From: Bathymodiolus brooksi
Lineage: Eukaryota > Mollusca > Bivalvia > Mytilida > Modiolidae
Direction of reading: 5' to 3'
Length of the DNA: 64,000 bases
Assembly (NCBI GenBank): GCA_963680875.1
Contig: OY804579.1
Coordinates: 18,957,804 to 19,021,803, forward strand
A program made the translations under genes and the position numbers. The notes under the pieces were generated by a model. It was not told where the DNA came from and ran no database searches. It worked only from the letters and a program-made list of their open reading frames with translations. Positions 23,262 through 33,692 of this stretch are shown here, one piece after another (position 1 is the first letter of the stretch; each line of letters starts with the position of its first letter).

Positions 23262-25190
23262 GTACAGATTAATAACGATGCCATTAACTATCGAGGAATA
23301 ACAGTTCTGCCTGTAATTAGTAAGATCGTCGAAGCAGTGATCAGAGATAGAATACAACCATTGATCCATAATATGCAAAATCCAACGCAAAGAGGGTTTA
23401 TGAAGGGATCGTCCCCCATGAATGCTGCTCTACCTGTCGAAGAAGCATACAGAATATTAACCGACGAAAAGCAAAATGGACATCTTGTACTTCTCGATGC
23501 AAAAGCTGCATTCGACAAAGTTATACATTCACATCTGTTCCGGCGTATGTACCACGCGGGAATTCAGGAGAAAACGTGGACTATTATTAAAAGCTTGCAC
23601 CACAATGCGGAAAGCTGCATAACATGGGCAGGAAGCACCTCCGATTGTTTTAATGTCGGTATGGGAGACCGGCAAGGAGGTTTCCTTAGCACTGATCTCT
23701 ATAAACTATATATCAACCCACTATTAGACCGTTTGCAAGATGTAGGTATAGGACTGAAAATAGGAAACATCAACGTTAGCAACACAGGATGTGCAGACGA
23801 CATCGCACTCCTCAGTACTCAGCTCAGTGATGCACACATCATGGTCAACATGGCTCTTGACTTTGCGAACCTCGAGGGATATGAATTACAACCAAAGAAA
23901 AGTGTAGCAATCCACATTAGAGGAAACAACAAACAGTGCGAAATAACCAACGAGAAACTTAATATGGGGAATATCACCATGCCCGAGGTGGAGCAAGCTA
24001 CTCATTTAGGTATCATCAGAACAACAACGATGAAACACAATATCCAAACCAATGTTGATGAAAATATAACTAAAGCAAGACGTAGTGCATACAGTCTATT
24101 CGGATGTGGATTTCATGGACACAACGGCCTGGATCCCGAGTCCCTACTACACATCTACAAAACATACATAACACCAGTATTGCTTTACGGTATGGAGCTA
24201 TTATTACCGTCCTCAAAACCTCTTGAACAACTAGAACTCTTCCAGAAAAGGATACTAAAACAAATCCTGTCATTACCGATGAGCTGTCCGGACCCAGCCG
24301 TTTATATACTAACTGGAATTCTACCAATAGAAGCACAAATTCATATAAAAGCCCTCACATTCTTCAATAACGTCTGTCATCTGGGCGAGAAAAAAAAAAC
24401 ACTGAGAAAAAGCTTGCAAGAAGACAACTAACCGTGAAGGAGGAATCTAGCAACAGCTGGTTTATATGTGTCAACAAAATACTACGAAAATACGACCTGA
24501 AAGAGGCGTACAACTATTTGGACAATCCTATCAAAAAATCACGATGGATCTCGTTGGTGAAATCAAGAGTGAATGACCACTGGTGTACCCAGCTAAGAAC
24601 TCTGCACAACTCTACAAAGGGCTGCAATATCTTAGTAACCACACCCTGAGCAAGTGCAAAATACACCCTATTTTGAAGCACAGATGCTACTCATCATTAG
24701 ACAGTAGAATTCCAGTAAAATTAAGACTCGTCACCGGGACATACGTGCTGCAAACAAAACGCATTAAGTACTACAGAAATGAAACGGACCCAACATGCCT
24801 GCTATGCGGAGCAGCTGAAGAGAATGTACTACACTTCATTCTCCAATGTGAAAAACTACAGTCAGAGAGAGTAGCTTTACTGTCCGAGATCAACGCTATA
24901 TGGCAAAATGAGTTCCAAAATAATGAAAATTTGAGCGAAGTTGACCAACTACAACTGCTAATAGACAATACAATCAAGGTGAAACCTACCAAGAAAAACT
25001 CAGCCAGCGTAGCCAGACTCGAAGGTCTATCAAGGAGATTAATGTTCAAATTGCATATTAAGAGAACGAAGCTTCTGGAGAGTGATAGAGACAAAATACA
25101 GACAACAATGAAGAAACGGAACTACCATTGCGAAAAGGGGGAAGGGAGAGCCGTCCGGGGATTGCCCAAGAATCCATTACAATAAACTGT
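23262..25190 (+). pseudogene. 5'-truncated non-LTR retrotransposon, second family, dead
   Basis: Starts inside the RT domain at NDAINYRGITVLPVISK (about 23270). It continues through motif A (LVLLDAKAAFDKV), motif B (VGMGDRQGGFLSTDLYKLY), catalytic CADD (GCADDIALLS at about 23790) and the thumb (YKTYITPVLLYGMELLL). A C-terminal zinc-binding CCHC follows (CLLCGAAEENVLHFILQC, spacing 2-8-4), with the stop at 25185. The reading frame shifts in an A10 run at about 24390 and again around 24600. Sequence and domain order differ from the 8313-11340 LINE, so this is a separate family; I do not assign a clade. No endonuclease part is present. It lies on the left flank of the large transposon. Confidence 0.85.
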
Positions 25191-25375
25191 GATAATTGTT
25201 TTAGATTTTAGACTTTGAAAGATGACGTTTTAGATCTTAAACAGTAGATACGATTCGTTTTAGATTTTAGGATGTGACAATTACTTTTTAAACCTCGAAC
25301 CAAACCATAACAAATAGATTTTAGATCTTAACCATAAGAACAGAGACTTTTAGATTTTAAATAGTGATGCGTCTT
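25191..25375 (+). repeat. LINE 3' region with TTTTAGATTTTA repeats
   Basis: Directly after the LINE stop, about four imperfect units of 50-60 bp each carry TTTTAGATTTTA or TTTTAGATCTTA. Probably the 3' UTR of the element at 23262-25190. Confidence 0.5.
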
Positions 25376-26683
25376 CTTAAATTTGTCCAATACATGCAAC
25401 ATGCATACTTTATACGTAATGTCGGGACAATCGTTGTGGATTGTTTTAACTTGATTTGATAAACTTTTATATCCCGTGTGAATAAGCCTGGTTGTTAGTG
25501 TCCATACATTTTATTCATGGATCTTATACACAGCACTGTAGAGCGCACCGCCACCCAACACACGCTTAGCATACGACACAGTATGGTTCTCCTTTGAAGG
25601 GGGTAAAGATACAGAGGTGAGGTAAGGTAAGGTAAGGTAAGGTAAGGTAAACTTGCGTTCCATAGATTTTTTTTCGTCCGCATCTACCTATTATTGGAAA
25701 TCCGCGAATTTAAGTGCTAATTCGATCAAACACTTGAATAAATATCTCTGTCTAATATATAATAACACATTTTTACACAAAATTTAGCAGAAAGTAATTT
25801 AAAAAGGCTTTGCAAAGCTCTTTTTGGGTTGAGAATGGTGCATTATGGGAATTACGTCTGCTCAATTTGAATGACCTGTTTGTTCACTTTTCATGGGTGT
25901 TTTGGTAAAATTGAACATTCCTGTTGTAGTAACTTCATAGAAATATATTATATTATTATTACGCTTACCTAGATATGGATGATAATTCCTATTTTCAATG
26001 CTTTCCGTCTGAGTTGTATTTTCCGGAAAATCTCTGATTCGGCTATGGAGGATCCGTAGTGACAAAACGATAGAAGTAAAAAGTACTCATTTTTTATCTT
26101 AATTTCTGTCTTTAATACATAAAATTTTCATGGCGATTTTTTATTGGTTACTCTATGGGTTAAAGTGAAAATGCTGGCGTATTTATAATTTCTGTTGCAA
26201 TTTGTTTTGGGTCTACGGGTCTATTGACTGGCCTACATGCGCACAATCTCTACCGAATGAGTTCAAATCTGAGGTCAATAGCATATGATTTGCATTATTG
26301 TTCGGGTAGCAAGAATTATCGAAGACAGAATAAAATGACGTTTTCTCCTGAATTAAACATCGTAGCTCTCAAAAAGTGAATGGTTTACGTTCTTTATATA
26401 TCTAATCTTTACATATATCAGAAATTTTTAGAGAACTGAAAATAATGATTTTGGCATTTCATATTACTTTAATTTTCAGACGTATATATATGTATATATA
26501 CAATGTATATATATTAGTATTATCATATCCCTTTATAGCAAAAATCAATAATAAGCTTTATTTAAAACTTTAAATTCCAAATAATATATATATATCTTAA
26601 GAACTTAGGCAAGCTTTTAGATATTATTTTTAGATACGTGTCATACCATAAAGACGGAAACTCATTCAGAAGTCAGATTAAAA
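25376..26683. other. No firm gene; (GGTAA)n microsatellite
   Basis: Contains a (GGTAA)n tract at about 25621-25650. On the minus strand a short open frame (LRILHSRIRDFPENTTQT, ending at a gtaagc donor near 25975) might be an exon but lacks a clear acceptor. An AT dinucleotide-rich zone lies at 26485-26600. Confidence 0.4.
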
Positions 26684-26724
26684 ATGGCAAATAGTAGAAA
26701 TGACGATGAACAAATTGTAGACAG
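26684..26724 (+). CDS. Candidate first exon
   Basis: ATG in an acceptable context (attaaaaATGGCA) opens MANSRNDDEQIVD and then meets a donor (CAG|gtaatc) after 13 codons and two bases. If real, it starts a host gene whose first intron received the 16.6-kb transposon at 27164. No downstream partner could be identified and no homologue is recognised. Confidence 0.22.
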
Positions 26725-27154
26725 GTAATCTAATTTAAATATAAACTTTACAGGAGAAGACTACTGTATAACGTCTTAAAAGATTACTCTTTCCAAATTT
26801 TTTTTTCTTTCAATTTGCACTTTCAAAACTATGGTGGTATGCAAAGGACATCGATACATATTTTCTCTACTTTCAATATCTCGAGCGGTTGATATACAAT
26901 AAATACGTGTCTGTTCTGAAATATGAAAGATACAAAATCATATAACCACGATATAAAGTTGGATTATTATTAAAAAAGGAACTTGTAGCAAGTTCAGCCT
27001 TTCCCCGTCGTATGGTGTTCATTGTAGAATGTTTTAAAGAAAAGCATTCAATATCATTTTATCATTTTAGTTGTATTGTCTATAATATTCTGTAATGACC
27101 TCTCACTTTATTTAAAATCAGTTTATTATGTTTTTTTAAACACATATGAACTCA

Positions 27155-27163
27155 AGCTTACAC
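27155..27163 (+). repeat. 9-bp target-site duplication, left
   Basis: AGCTTACAC immediately before the left terminus. An exact copy follows the right terminus at 43781-43789 and also follows the copy A right end at 1426-1434. Confidence 0.85.
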
Positions 27164-27275
27164 CAATCTAATTAAAATTAGCTCTACGCACTTGCTCCTC
27201 CCCCCCCTTTTTTTTTTGGTCGCTGCGTGGTAGATCTAACAACATCCCATTAAGGGTCGCGTCAGGGGTCAACAT
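27164..27275 (+). repeat. Left terminal inverted repeat
   Basis: About 112 bp matching, in inverse orientation, 43624-43780. It contains GCTCTACGCACTTGCTCC, a C8 run, a T10 run, GGTCGCTGCGTGGTAGATC and GGGTCGCGTCAGGGGTCAAC. Similarity stops at CAACATGA. Confidence 0.8.
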
Positions 27276-27301
27276 GATACATTATCTGAAATTTATATTA
27301 G

Positions 27302-27342
27302 CCAATCAGAAATAGAGTCGACTTCGCAGAACAACCAATCAG
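27302..27342 (+). promoter_or_regulatory. Paired CCAAT boxes upstream of the helicase gene
   Basis: CCAATCAG occurs at 27302-27309 and again at 27335-27342, 41-81 bp before the helicase ATG. A CCAAT (minus strand, 43601-43605) also lies upstream of the transposase start. Suggests NF-Y-type, TATA-less promoters just inside both ends; inference. Confidence 0.4.
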
Positions 27343-27382
27343 AGAACCGCTTTGTCAGGGTTTTCGGTGTTACGCATTTAAA

Positions 27383-30300
27383 ATGGCGGCTTCCACGATT
27401 GACAATGTTTTGACAGATATTTTACCACTATTTGGCGTCGATAAGTTGAAAGATGAACAGAGAACAATTCTTGAATGTCTCATCGACAAAAAAGATTGTA
27501 TGGCAGTATTACCAACTGGTTTTGGAAAGTCACTGCCGTTTCAAATATACAGTTTGGTAAATCGAACAACGAACGACAAAACGATAGTATGCAGTCCACT
27601 TGTAGCCTTGATGCAAGATCAAGTAGAGGCAATGTCTAAAATACCAGATATGAAAACAGCTTATTCAGGTAATTATCTTACCTTAATATTGGTATTGTAA
27701 TTCAATTATGAAAATATGAAATTGCATGGATTTTTTAGTATACCAGTATTGCGATCTCCTGTACTTGGCGATCGCAATACTGGTATCCTAAAAGTACAAG
27801 TTCATTGTGTATCATTGTATTGGCATTTATAACATCTTATCAGTAATACATCACAATACACAACAATCCGTTATGGATTGAGTCAAGATTATTATACAGC
27901 GACACAAGAACAACTACTTCAAGAACTGGTCTACCCAGGGCCAGGAACTAACATTTCCACAATACCTATTACAATAATTACTACAATACTATGAATGCCG
28001 GACAACTGGACCGTATTATTGTTTAATAATATTGTTCAATATTTATATGTGTATAATTATTTATTTATTTAAAAGACAATTATTATCTTTTAGTGAAAAT
28101 GAATTATTTATTAAATGATAATATTAAGTGACCAAAATGTGATTAGGACGTGATTTTTTCTCATAGCATGGTCTATTACATATCATTTACAGGAATAAAA
28201 ATTAATATAAAAAATTTAAGAAAAAAATATTTAGAGCTTATAAATTATGAAATTTCATGTAAGCATTATGTATTATTTTTGTTTGTATAAGCTTCATGGT
28301 TGTTGGAAACACCTTGTGAATCAAGAGATTTTGAAAGTTCAAAAGCCTCTTTCAATAATGGATTTAAATTGTCAGTATGTAGTCTGGCAAGATATAAAAT
28401 TGCTTGCGAATTAATAACATTTTCAACAGGAAATCTACCAAGTTCTGCTCTCACTCCTATATTTGAGGAAGTCTTCTTTGTTCCCAGGAGATGCTTACAA
28501 AAAATCAAGTGAACTTTTTCGAAGGGGGTTCTATCAATAAAAGTGAAATGGTCCATGTTACCATTTCTTAGTCAGCTCTTTGCTTTGCCCTATGGTAAAC
28601 AAGAAAATAATCCATAAAAGATATTTCAGAATTGTAGGTCAAAATAGGTCTAACCAAACATATTAAGTTTATTAACACTAGATTATCTATCAAAATCCTT
28701 GAAATGAAGTTGCACATACAGTCATCTGTCAAAAGTTTTGGGAAACGAAAAAAAAAGCCCATATTTTATCAAAAAATTATTATGAAGTCATTTCTGGATA
28801 GATTTTAACAAATTTTACACCAAAACATTCGGAATTATCTATATTTTGTTTGTTTATTTGCTCATTATGTTTATATGAGCGGTTTTTATTTGTACATAAT
28901 TTTTCCATTATTGTAAATTTTTAGGATTTATTTTTAGTTGAAATACAAATGGAAAATCAAATTTTATTTGTTGTGTTTAAATTATGTACAAATAAAAAAT
29001 CACTTATAACAACATAATGAGTAAATAACCAATCAAAATATAATATAGACAATTCGGAATGTTTTGGTGTAACATTTGTAAAAATCTATCCAGAAACGAC
29101 TTCACAATAATTTTTTGAAAAAAATATGGTTTTGGTTGATTATATAGGAATTTTTTTTTACACTTCCCAATACTTTTGACAGATGTCAGACTGTATCTTT
29201 ATGATTTCCGTCAATTTTATTAAAAAAAAAGTAAGACAACAATAATTATTGATGGTCCGAGTAGTCTTTTCATACGGTCCGAGTTGTCTTAACATACGGG
29301 CCGACTAGTCCTCGCTTACGGGCCGAGTTGTCTGGTACCCAATACTATACACAAGTAAAAAAAAATTTTTTTTAAATCACAATACTGGAACAAATTTTTA
29401 TACCAGTATTGTGCACAATACTAGTATACCAGTATTGTGATCGCCAAGTACAGGAGATCCGATTCAGCATGCAGAAAATAATTGTTAAAAAGACCACACA
29501 TTATAACGTTTTTTCCAGGTCCATTTAAATCCATAGAAGGAAAGGTTTACTTACTTTGTTGCCCATGTGTATTTCAAATACAAAAAAAATACAAATACGT
29601 TTTCCTATCCACTTCATGTGTGTCAAACGAGAACCTCATTGAAAGTGGACGAGTTTGGGATGAAAATGTGAATACGTCATGACTCGCGTGTCACAGCATC
29701 AAGCTGTAATGTACAACACAAACCCTTGACAGCAACATTTTTTGTCCATGTTAAAGAAGAAATTTTCTGTCAGTTACACAGAATAACATATATTATTGCC
29801 AACTGCAAAAAAATTGGGGTTGTATTATGTTAACTTATGAGTCTGTCATCATCGACACTGGTATTTTCACAATAACTTTTGTTCCATTTGACTGATATCC
29901 ATATTTTAACACATGGATGTATGATCCAAAATGTATCTAGTACAGTGGTGTTCAAACTCACAACGTTAGTTTGATTGCACAGGTAGTTGTAAATCCAACT
30001 ACATTACGATCACGACATCCCTGGTTCCTGTTGAGGGTCTGTCCCATTCGATTTTAGAAAAATGCGTCAAAAATGGTATTTGCATTGATGCATTTGTTTT
30101 AATTTTAAGCTCCTTATGAACATTTCTTTTATAACGTTTCCTAGATATTATATGAGATTGAAAGGGGCCAGTTCCCGAAATTGCAAATAAGTTAAAGGGA
30201 CAGAAATAAATTGTCAAGCACATTACACCATGTCCACCCACTTTTAATATACAGTACACTTGTTCTACCTTACATGGTTAAAATTTATACATTCAGACAT

Positions 30301-32019
30301 GCCTCCCAATTCTCACTTTCCTTGTTTTGTTTCTAGGATCTAGTTCGATCACAGACAAGCAAATCCAAGACGGTGGAATTGACTTGATATATGCTTCACC
30401 AGAGACACTGGTTGGAGATCCTGCATGGAGAGCATGCTTGACCAAATTGAATGTGACAGCAATAGTGATTGATGAATTTCACACAATAGCTACTTGGTAG
30501 GTTAAAATAACATAAAATGTATTTTAGACTGTAGGTTTGATTAAACGTTACACAACATATAATTATATGCAAGTAAACATTTGAATAAAAAAACTCGGAG
30601 ATCTTAGTGATGGTAGTCTGTTTCCTTCATTTTTTTTAGTTGCATTAGAAAGCCATCAGGAAAAGATAATAGATTTCATATGGCTGACACTATAATTAAT
30701 ATGAGAAGAACATACAGACATGGAGTAAATGTCAAGGAGACAATATCTCATCTGCAAAATGAAAGGATTAAAAACATGGCATCCCTAGTCTTCAACATGA
30801 GGAACTCCACACCATGTAGCAAGATCTTAACAAAGGTGAATAAGGGTCACATACATGCAAAGACAGAACACCAATTAAGAAAATGTTTACATTGTGACTG
30901 GCCATGTCACCTGGAAATGTATATGTCTGTCTGAAATTTTATCATGCCTTTTTTGCAGGAACCATTTCAGATAGTTGAATTAACTAGTCTAAAAAAATCA
31001 CTAACCAATGCATTGCATATTTTGTCCATTCTTATTAATTACATTTTCAAAAAGCATCCATAAGCATTATTTTTGCTTTATTTCTAATTTTTTACATGCA
31101 TTGCATTTTTAGGGGTGAAGACATTGATGCTACACACAAGACAGCATTCAGAAAGTGGTTTTCGTATATTGGTGAACTAAGGTCAATTTGTCCATCGGCC
31201 ACTTTTCTTGCCTTGAGTGCTACCTGTACCTTAAAAATTAGACAAAGAGTCCTGAAGATACTTAATATGAAATCTACAGATATCAGAGAAATAACACTGT
31301 CACCTAACAGACAAAACATCAAGTTGACAATTTCAAAAGTTTCCAATGAAGTAGAAATTGCTATGACATGGTTAATTGATGCTCTAAATGATCTAAAGGA
31401 GAACTTTCCGAAGACTATAATATACTGCAATTCAATAACAGATGCATCAAAGGTTTACACATACATAATTGACGAACTTCCAGAATGTTCAGACGTGGTG
31501 AATATGTTTCATTCTGAAAGTACAGCCAAATGCAAGGCTATGATTATCAGAGAATTGAAAGACATGAACAGCAAGATGAGGATTGTTATTGCCACAAATG
31601 CATTAGGCATGGGCATTGATATTATCAATTGTTACAGTATTGTTTTGTATGGTGCCCCACACAATGTTCTTGACCTTGTACAAGAAATCGGTAGAGCAGG
31701 GAGGGATGGCAAGGACTCGGTTGCCATGGTCCTATACAATTCTTTTAATCTTCGAACAGTTGAGCCCGACGTAAAAGCTGTTGTGACTTCTACAAATTGT
31801 CGAAGGCTTGCAATGCTAAATGCATTCTTGGGAGAATCAGACCTTCAACAGGTACCGAACAAGACCCACAAACGCTGTGACATATGTGCAAACAAATGTG
31901 GTTGTGGTAATTGTACTTTCTTACCACTAGAAACTCTTTTCCGTTCAAATAAATTGGAGATAGCCGATCATGAAGAAAGTGATTCTGATGCCACAGAGCC
32001 GTATGATCTGTCAGACTAG
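27383..32019 (+). CDS. RecQ-type SF2 DNA helicase of the transposon
   Basis: Three exons, 27383-27668, 30337-30496 and 31113-32019, join in frame to 450 codons. All introns are GT-AG; intron 1 is 2.67 kb and intron 2 is 0.6 kb. ATG at 27383 follows ttaaa and is the first in frame. Motifs in order: I (LPTGFGKS), Ia (VCSPLVALMQDQ), II (VIDEFHTIATWGED, DEFH in place of DEAH/DEVH), III (LALSAT), IV (KTIIYCNS), V (VIATNALGMGID) and VI (QEIGRAGRDG), then a Cys cluster (NCRR, HKRCDICANKCGCGNC) like the RecQ zinc module. There is no winged-helix or HRDC domain, so it is a core-only enzyme. Expected activity is ATP-driven 3'-5' DNA unwinding in the nucleus. No coding lesion was found. Its place between the transposon ends, with a transposase opposite, argues against a host RECQL gene. 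Confidence 0.85.
28266..28556 (-). pseudogene. Non-LTR retrotransposon C-terminal fragment
   Basis: A 96-codon open frame on the minus strand reads PFEKVHLIFCKHLLGTKK, then TSSNIGVRAELGRFPV. This is the conserved segment (HLxFCKxxLG...ELGRxP) following the thumb of many animal non-LTR reverse transcriptases. There is no RT domain next to it. It lies antisense inside helicase intron 1, within the TIR element at 27753-29459. Confidence 0.6.
28719..29193. mobile_element. Tc1/mariner-type MITE with long inverted arms
   Basis: Termini CAGTCATCTGTCAAAAGT and ACTTTTGACAGATGTCAGACTG are flanked by TA on both sides (28717-28718, 29194-29195). The arms extend inward about 200 bp with mismatches (shared CATTCGGAAT, CTATCCAGAAA, TTATGTACAAATAA). 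Length 475 bp, non-coding. Confidence 0.75.
29250..29338 (+). repeat. Short tandem repeat of CGGGCCGAGTTGTCT words
   Basis: Four imperfect units of about 22-25 bp with GGTCCGAGTAGTC, GGTCCGAGTTGTC, GGGCCGACTAGTC and GGGCCGAGTTGTC, inside helicase intron 1. Confidence 0.5.
29945..30015 (-). repeat. SINE family 1 fragment in helicase intron 1
   Basis: Only the tRNA-like part remains (TTCAAACTCACAACGTTAG, then GATTGCACAGGTAGTTG and CGATCACGAC). Confidence 0.5.
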
Positions 32020-33692
32020 GAGGGTGGAAACTGACATGTTGGACCATTCAAGTGCTTTGTAAAATTAAAATAATATTTTATTCAAATTATATTTCCATTT
32101 TATTTTAATTCTGATTGATTGTTTAGTGTTTAATGCCAACTTTAGCACTGTTTCAGCTATGTCATGGCATTCTTTAATTCCACTTTGTGAAGATACTAAA
32201 ATGTATCCAATAGAATGATCATAGTGGCACAATTCTTTCGGATGCTCATCTCCATTGGATAAATATGCATGCCAAATTACAAACTTCAGTATCTTACAGT
32301 ACCCTAGATATGTGCTTGAATGTAAACTCAAAACCAGTCATTGAAGCATGAAATCTATGCAAGGTCAACAGGATACATTGATGAGCTTTGACTTTAACCA
32401 GTCCCTGAATTAACTACTAATTTATTATTCACAATAAACTTTTGACAGGATGTTTACAATTTTTTTATATATTATTTTTAATTGTGCAAAGATGTGTAGT
32501 TAGTTTAAGACTGAATTGGGCAGTTGTAATGATGCAAGGTCCTACACAACACATTTTATAAATAAATGCAACTTCTAATTGCTATTTTAATATCATTATC
32601 TATGTTACTTGTTGCTAAGTTCCAAGTATAAATACATTTAAAAAGAAGAGATGTAGAACAGATGCACATATGAGACAAAATCACAATAAAAAAAAATGCA
32701 ATATTAAACTAGATTTTTATTTTCCATATTTATATGAGACTGCCTGACCAGTAAACAAAATAAAAAGTCTTGTATTCCTGTAAAATGTTTGGTTTATGGT
32801 GTTTAATGCCACTTTCAACAATATCGTGGCGATCATGTAAAAGATAAGTATTGCATCGTGACTTGATAGTTGATACAGAGTTGAAAATATACAAATATGT
32901 AGAGCTTCATATGAGCTTTTACTAGTCATGAATAAATATGGATATCAAAGCACCAATCATAACACTGAACACATACCAACTTAGGCATGCACAAGAAAAA
33001 CAAATGTTTTGCATGTTCATAAAGAGAAATAACATAACAAACTCGATTATTCATTGGTTGTCATGACATTAGATGTACCGTATGTAATCAATTACATTTT
33101 AAAATTAATTGTAATTTAATCGATTACGTTTCAAAGTCTGGTTTTTATACAAGCAAGGAAACTTTACTTTTGGCACTCCATTAAAAACCTGTTACATGGT
33201 TATCACGAAGTAAATGCAGTACAATTATCATTGCAATACGATCATAAAACTCAACAACTTGTACAATTCTGGTTCTTTTTAACTGCTTTGAAAACACCAC
33301 TGATGCGATCATTTCCAGCATAAAAAATATAGATATAACCTTCAATATTTACAATATAATATTACAGTAAAACCTGTCTAAACGGAACCCTAATGGGACA
33401 GAAGAATTTGTTCAGCTTAGACAGGTGTTTGGTTTACACAGACATTTAGTAGATGGGACTGTAAATTCTGTCTGGTTTAGGCAAGTTTTCGGTTTAGACA
33501 GGTTTCAGTTTATTTCAAACTATTTGAGGAATTGTCTTTCCAGAATATGTTTAATCAGAATATATTATTACTTATTATTTTTTACTTAGCCTAGGAAAAC
33601 TAGCCCAGAAAATCTAATTGTTCGACAAGTTCTATGTACAAGTAGGGCATGACAATATTCCACACCCCTGTGCTGACAAAATATTGCTCATC
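32020..33692. other. Convergent intergenic region of the transposon
   Basis: Lies between the stops of helicase (+) and transposase (-). AT-rich. It contains a 3' SINE family 1 fragment (32790-32830) and the repeat at 33370-33515. AATAAA-like signals are present, but which are used cannot be told. No further gene is supported. Confidence 0.5.
33370..33515. repeat. CCTGTCTAAACGG-type dispersed repeat
   Basis: Contains CAGTAAAACCTGTCTAAAC and its inverted relatives (GTTTAGACAGGTTTCAG, GCTTAGACAGGTG). A related piece is at about 37635-37710. Confidence 0.45.

Larger units (their letters stand above)
27753..29459. mobile_element. TIR element in helicase intron 1
   Basis: The left end, GATCTCCTGTACTTGGCGATC (27753), is inverted at the right end as GATCGCCAAGTACAGGAGATC (to 29459). 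Both ends also carry sub-terminal hairpins built from ATACCAGTATTG and its complement. The interior holds a LINE fragment and a Tc1-type MITE. No transposase is visible and the target duplication is not resolved. Confidence 0.55.

Noticed and set aside
28300..28512. Plus-strand open frame of 70 codons
   Set aside because: Antisense of the LINE fragment at 28266-28556, whose minus-strand reading has the recognisable ELGRFP motif.
30680..30934. 84-codon open frame in helicase intron 2
   Set aside because: Skipped by the consistent GT-AG junction that rebuilds the WGED motif; no family recognised.
27383..32019. Bacterial contamination or host RECQL gene
   Set aside because: Spliced introns exclude bacterial origin; position between transposon ends and the missing C-terminal domains argue against a host RECQL.
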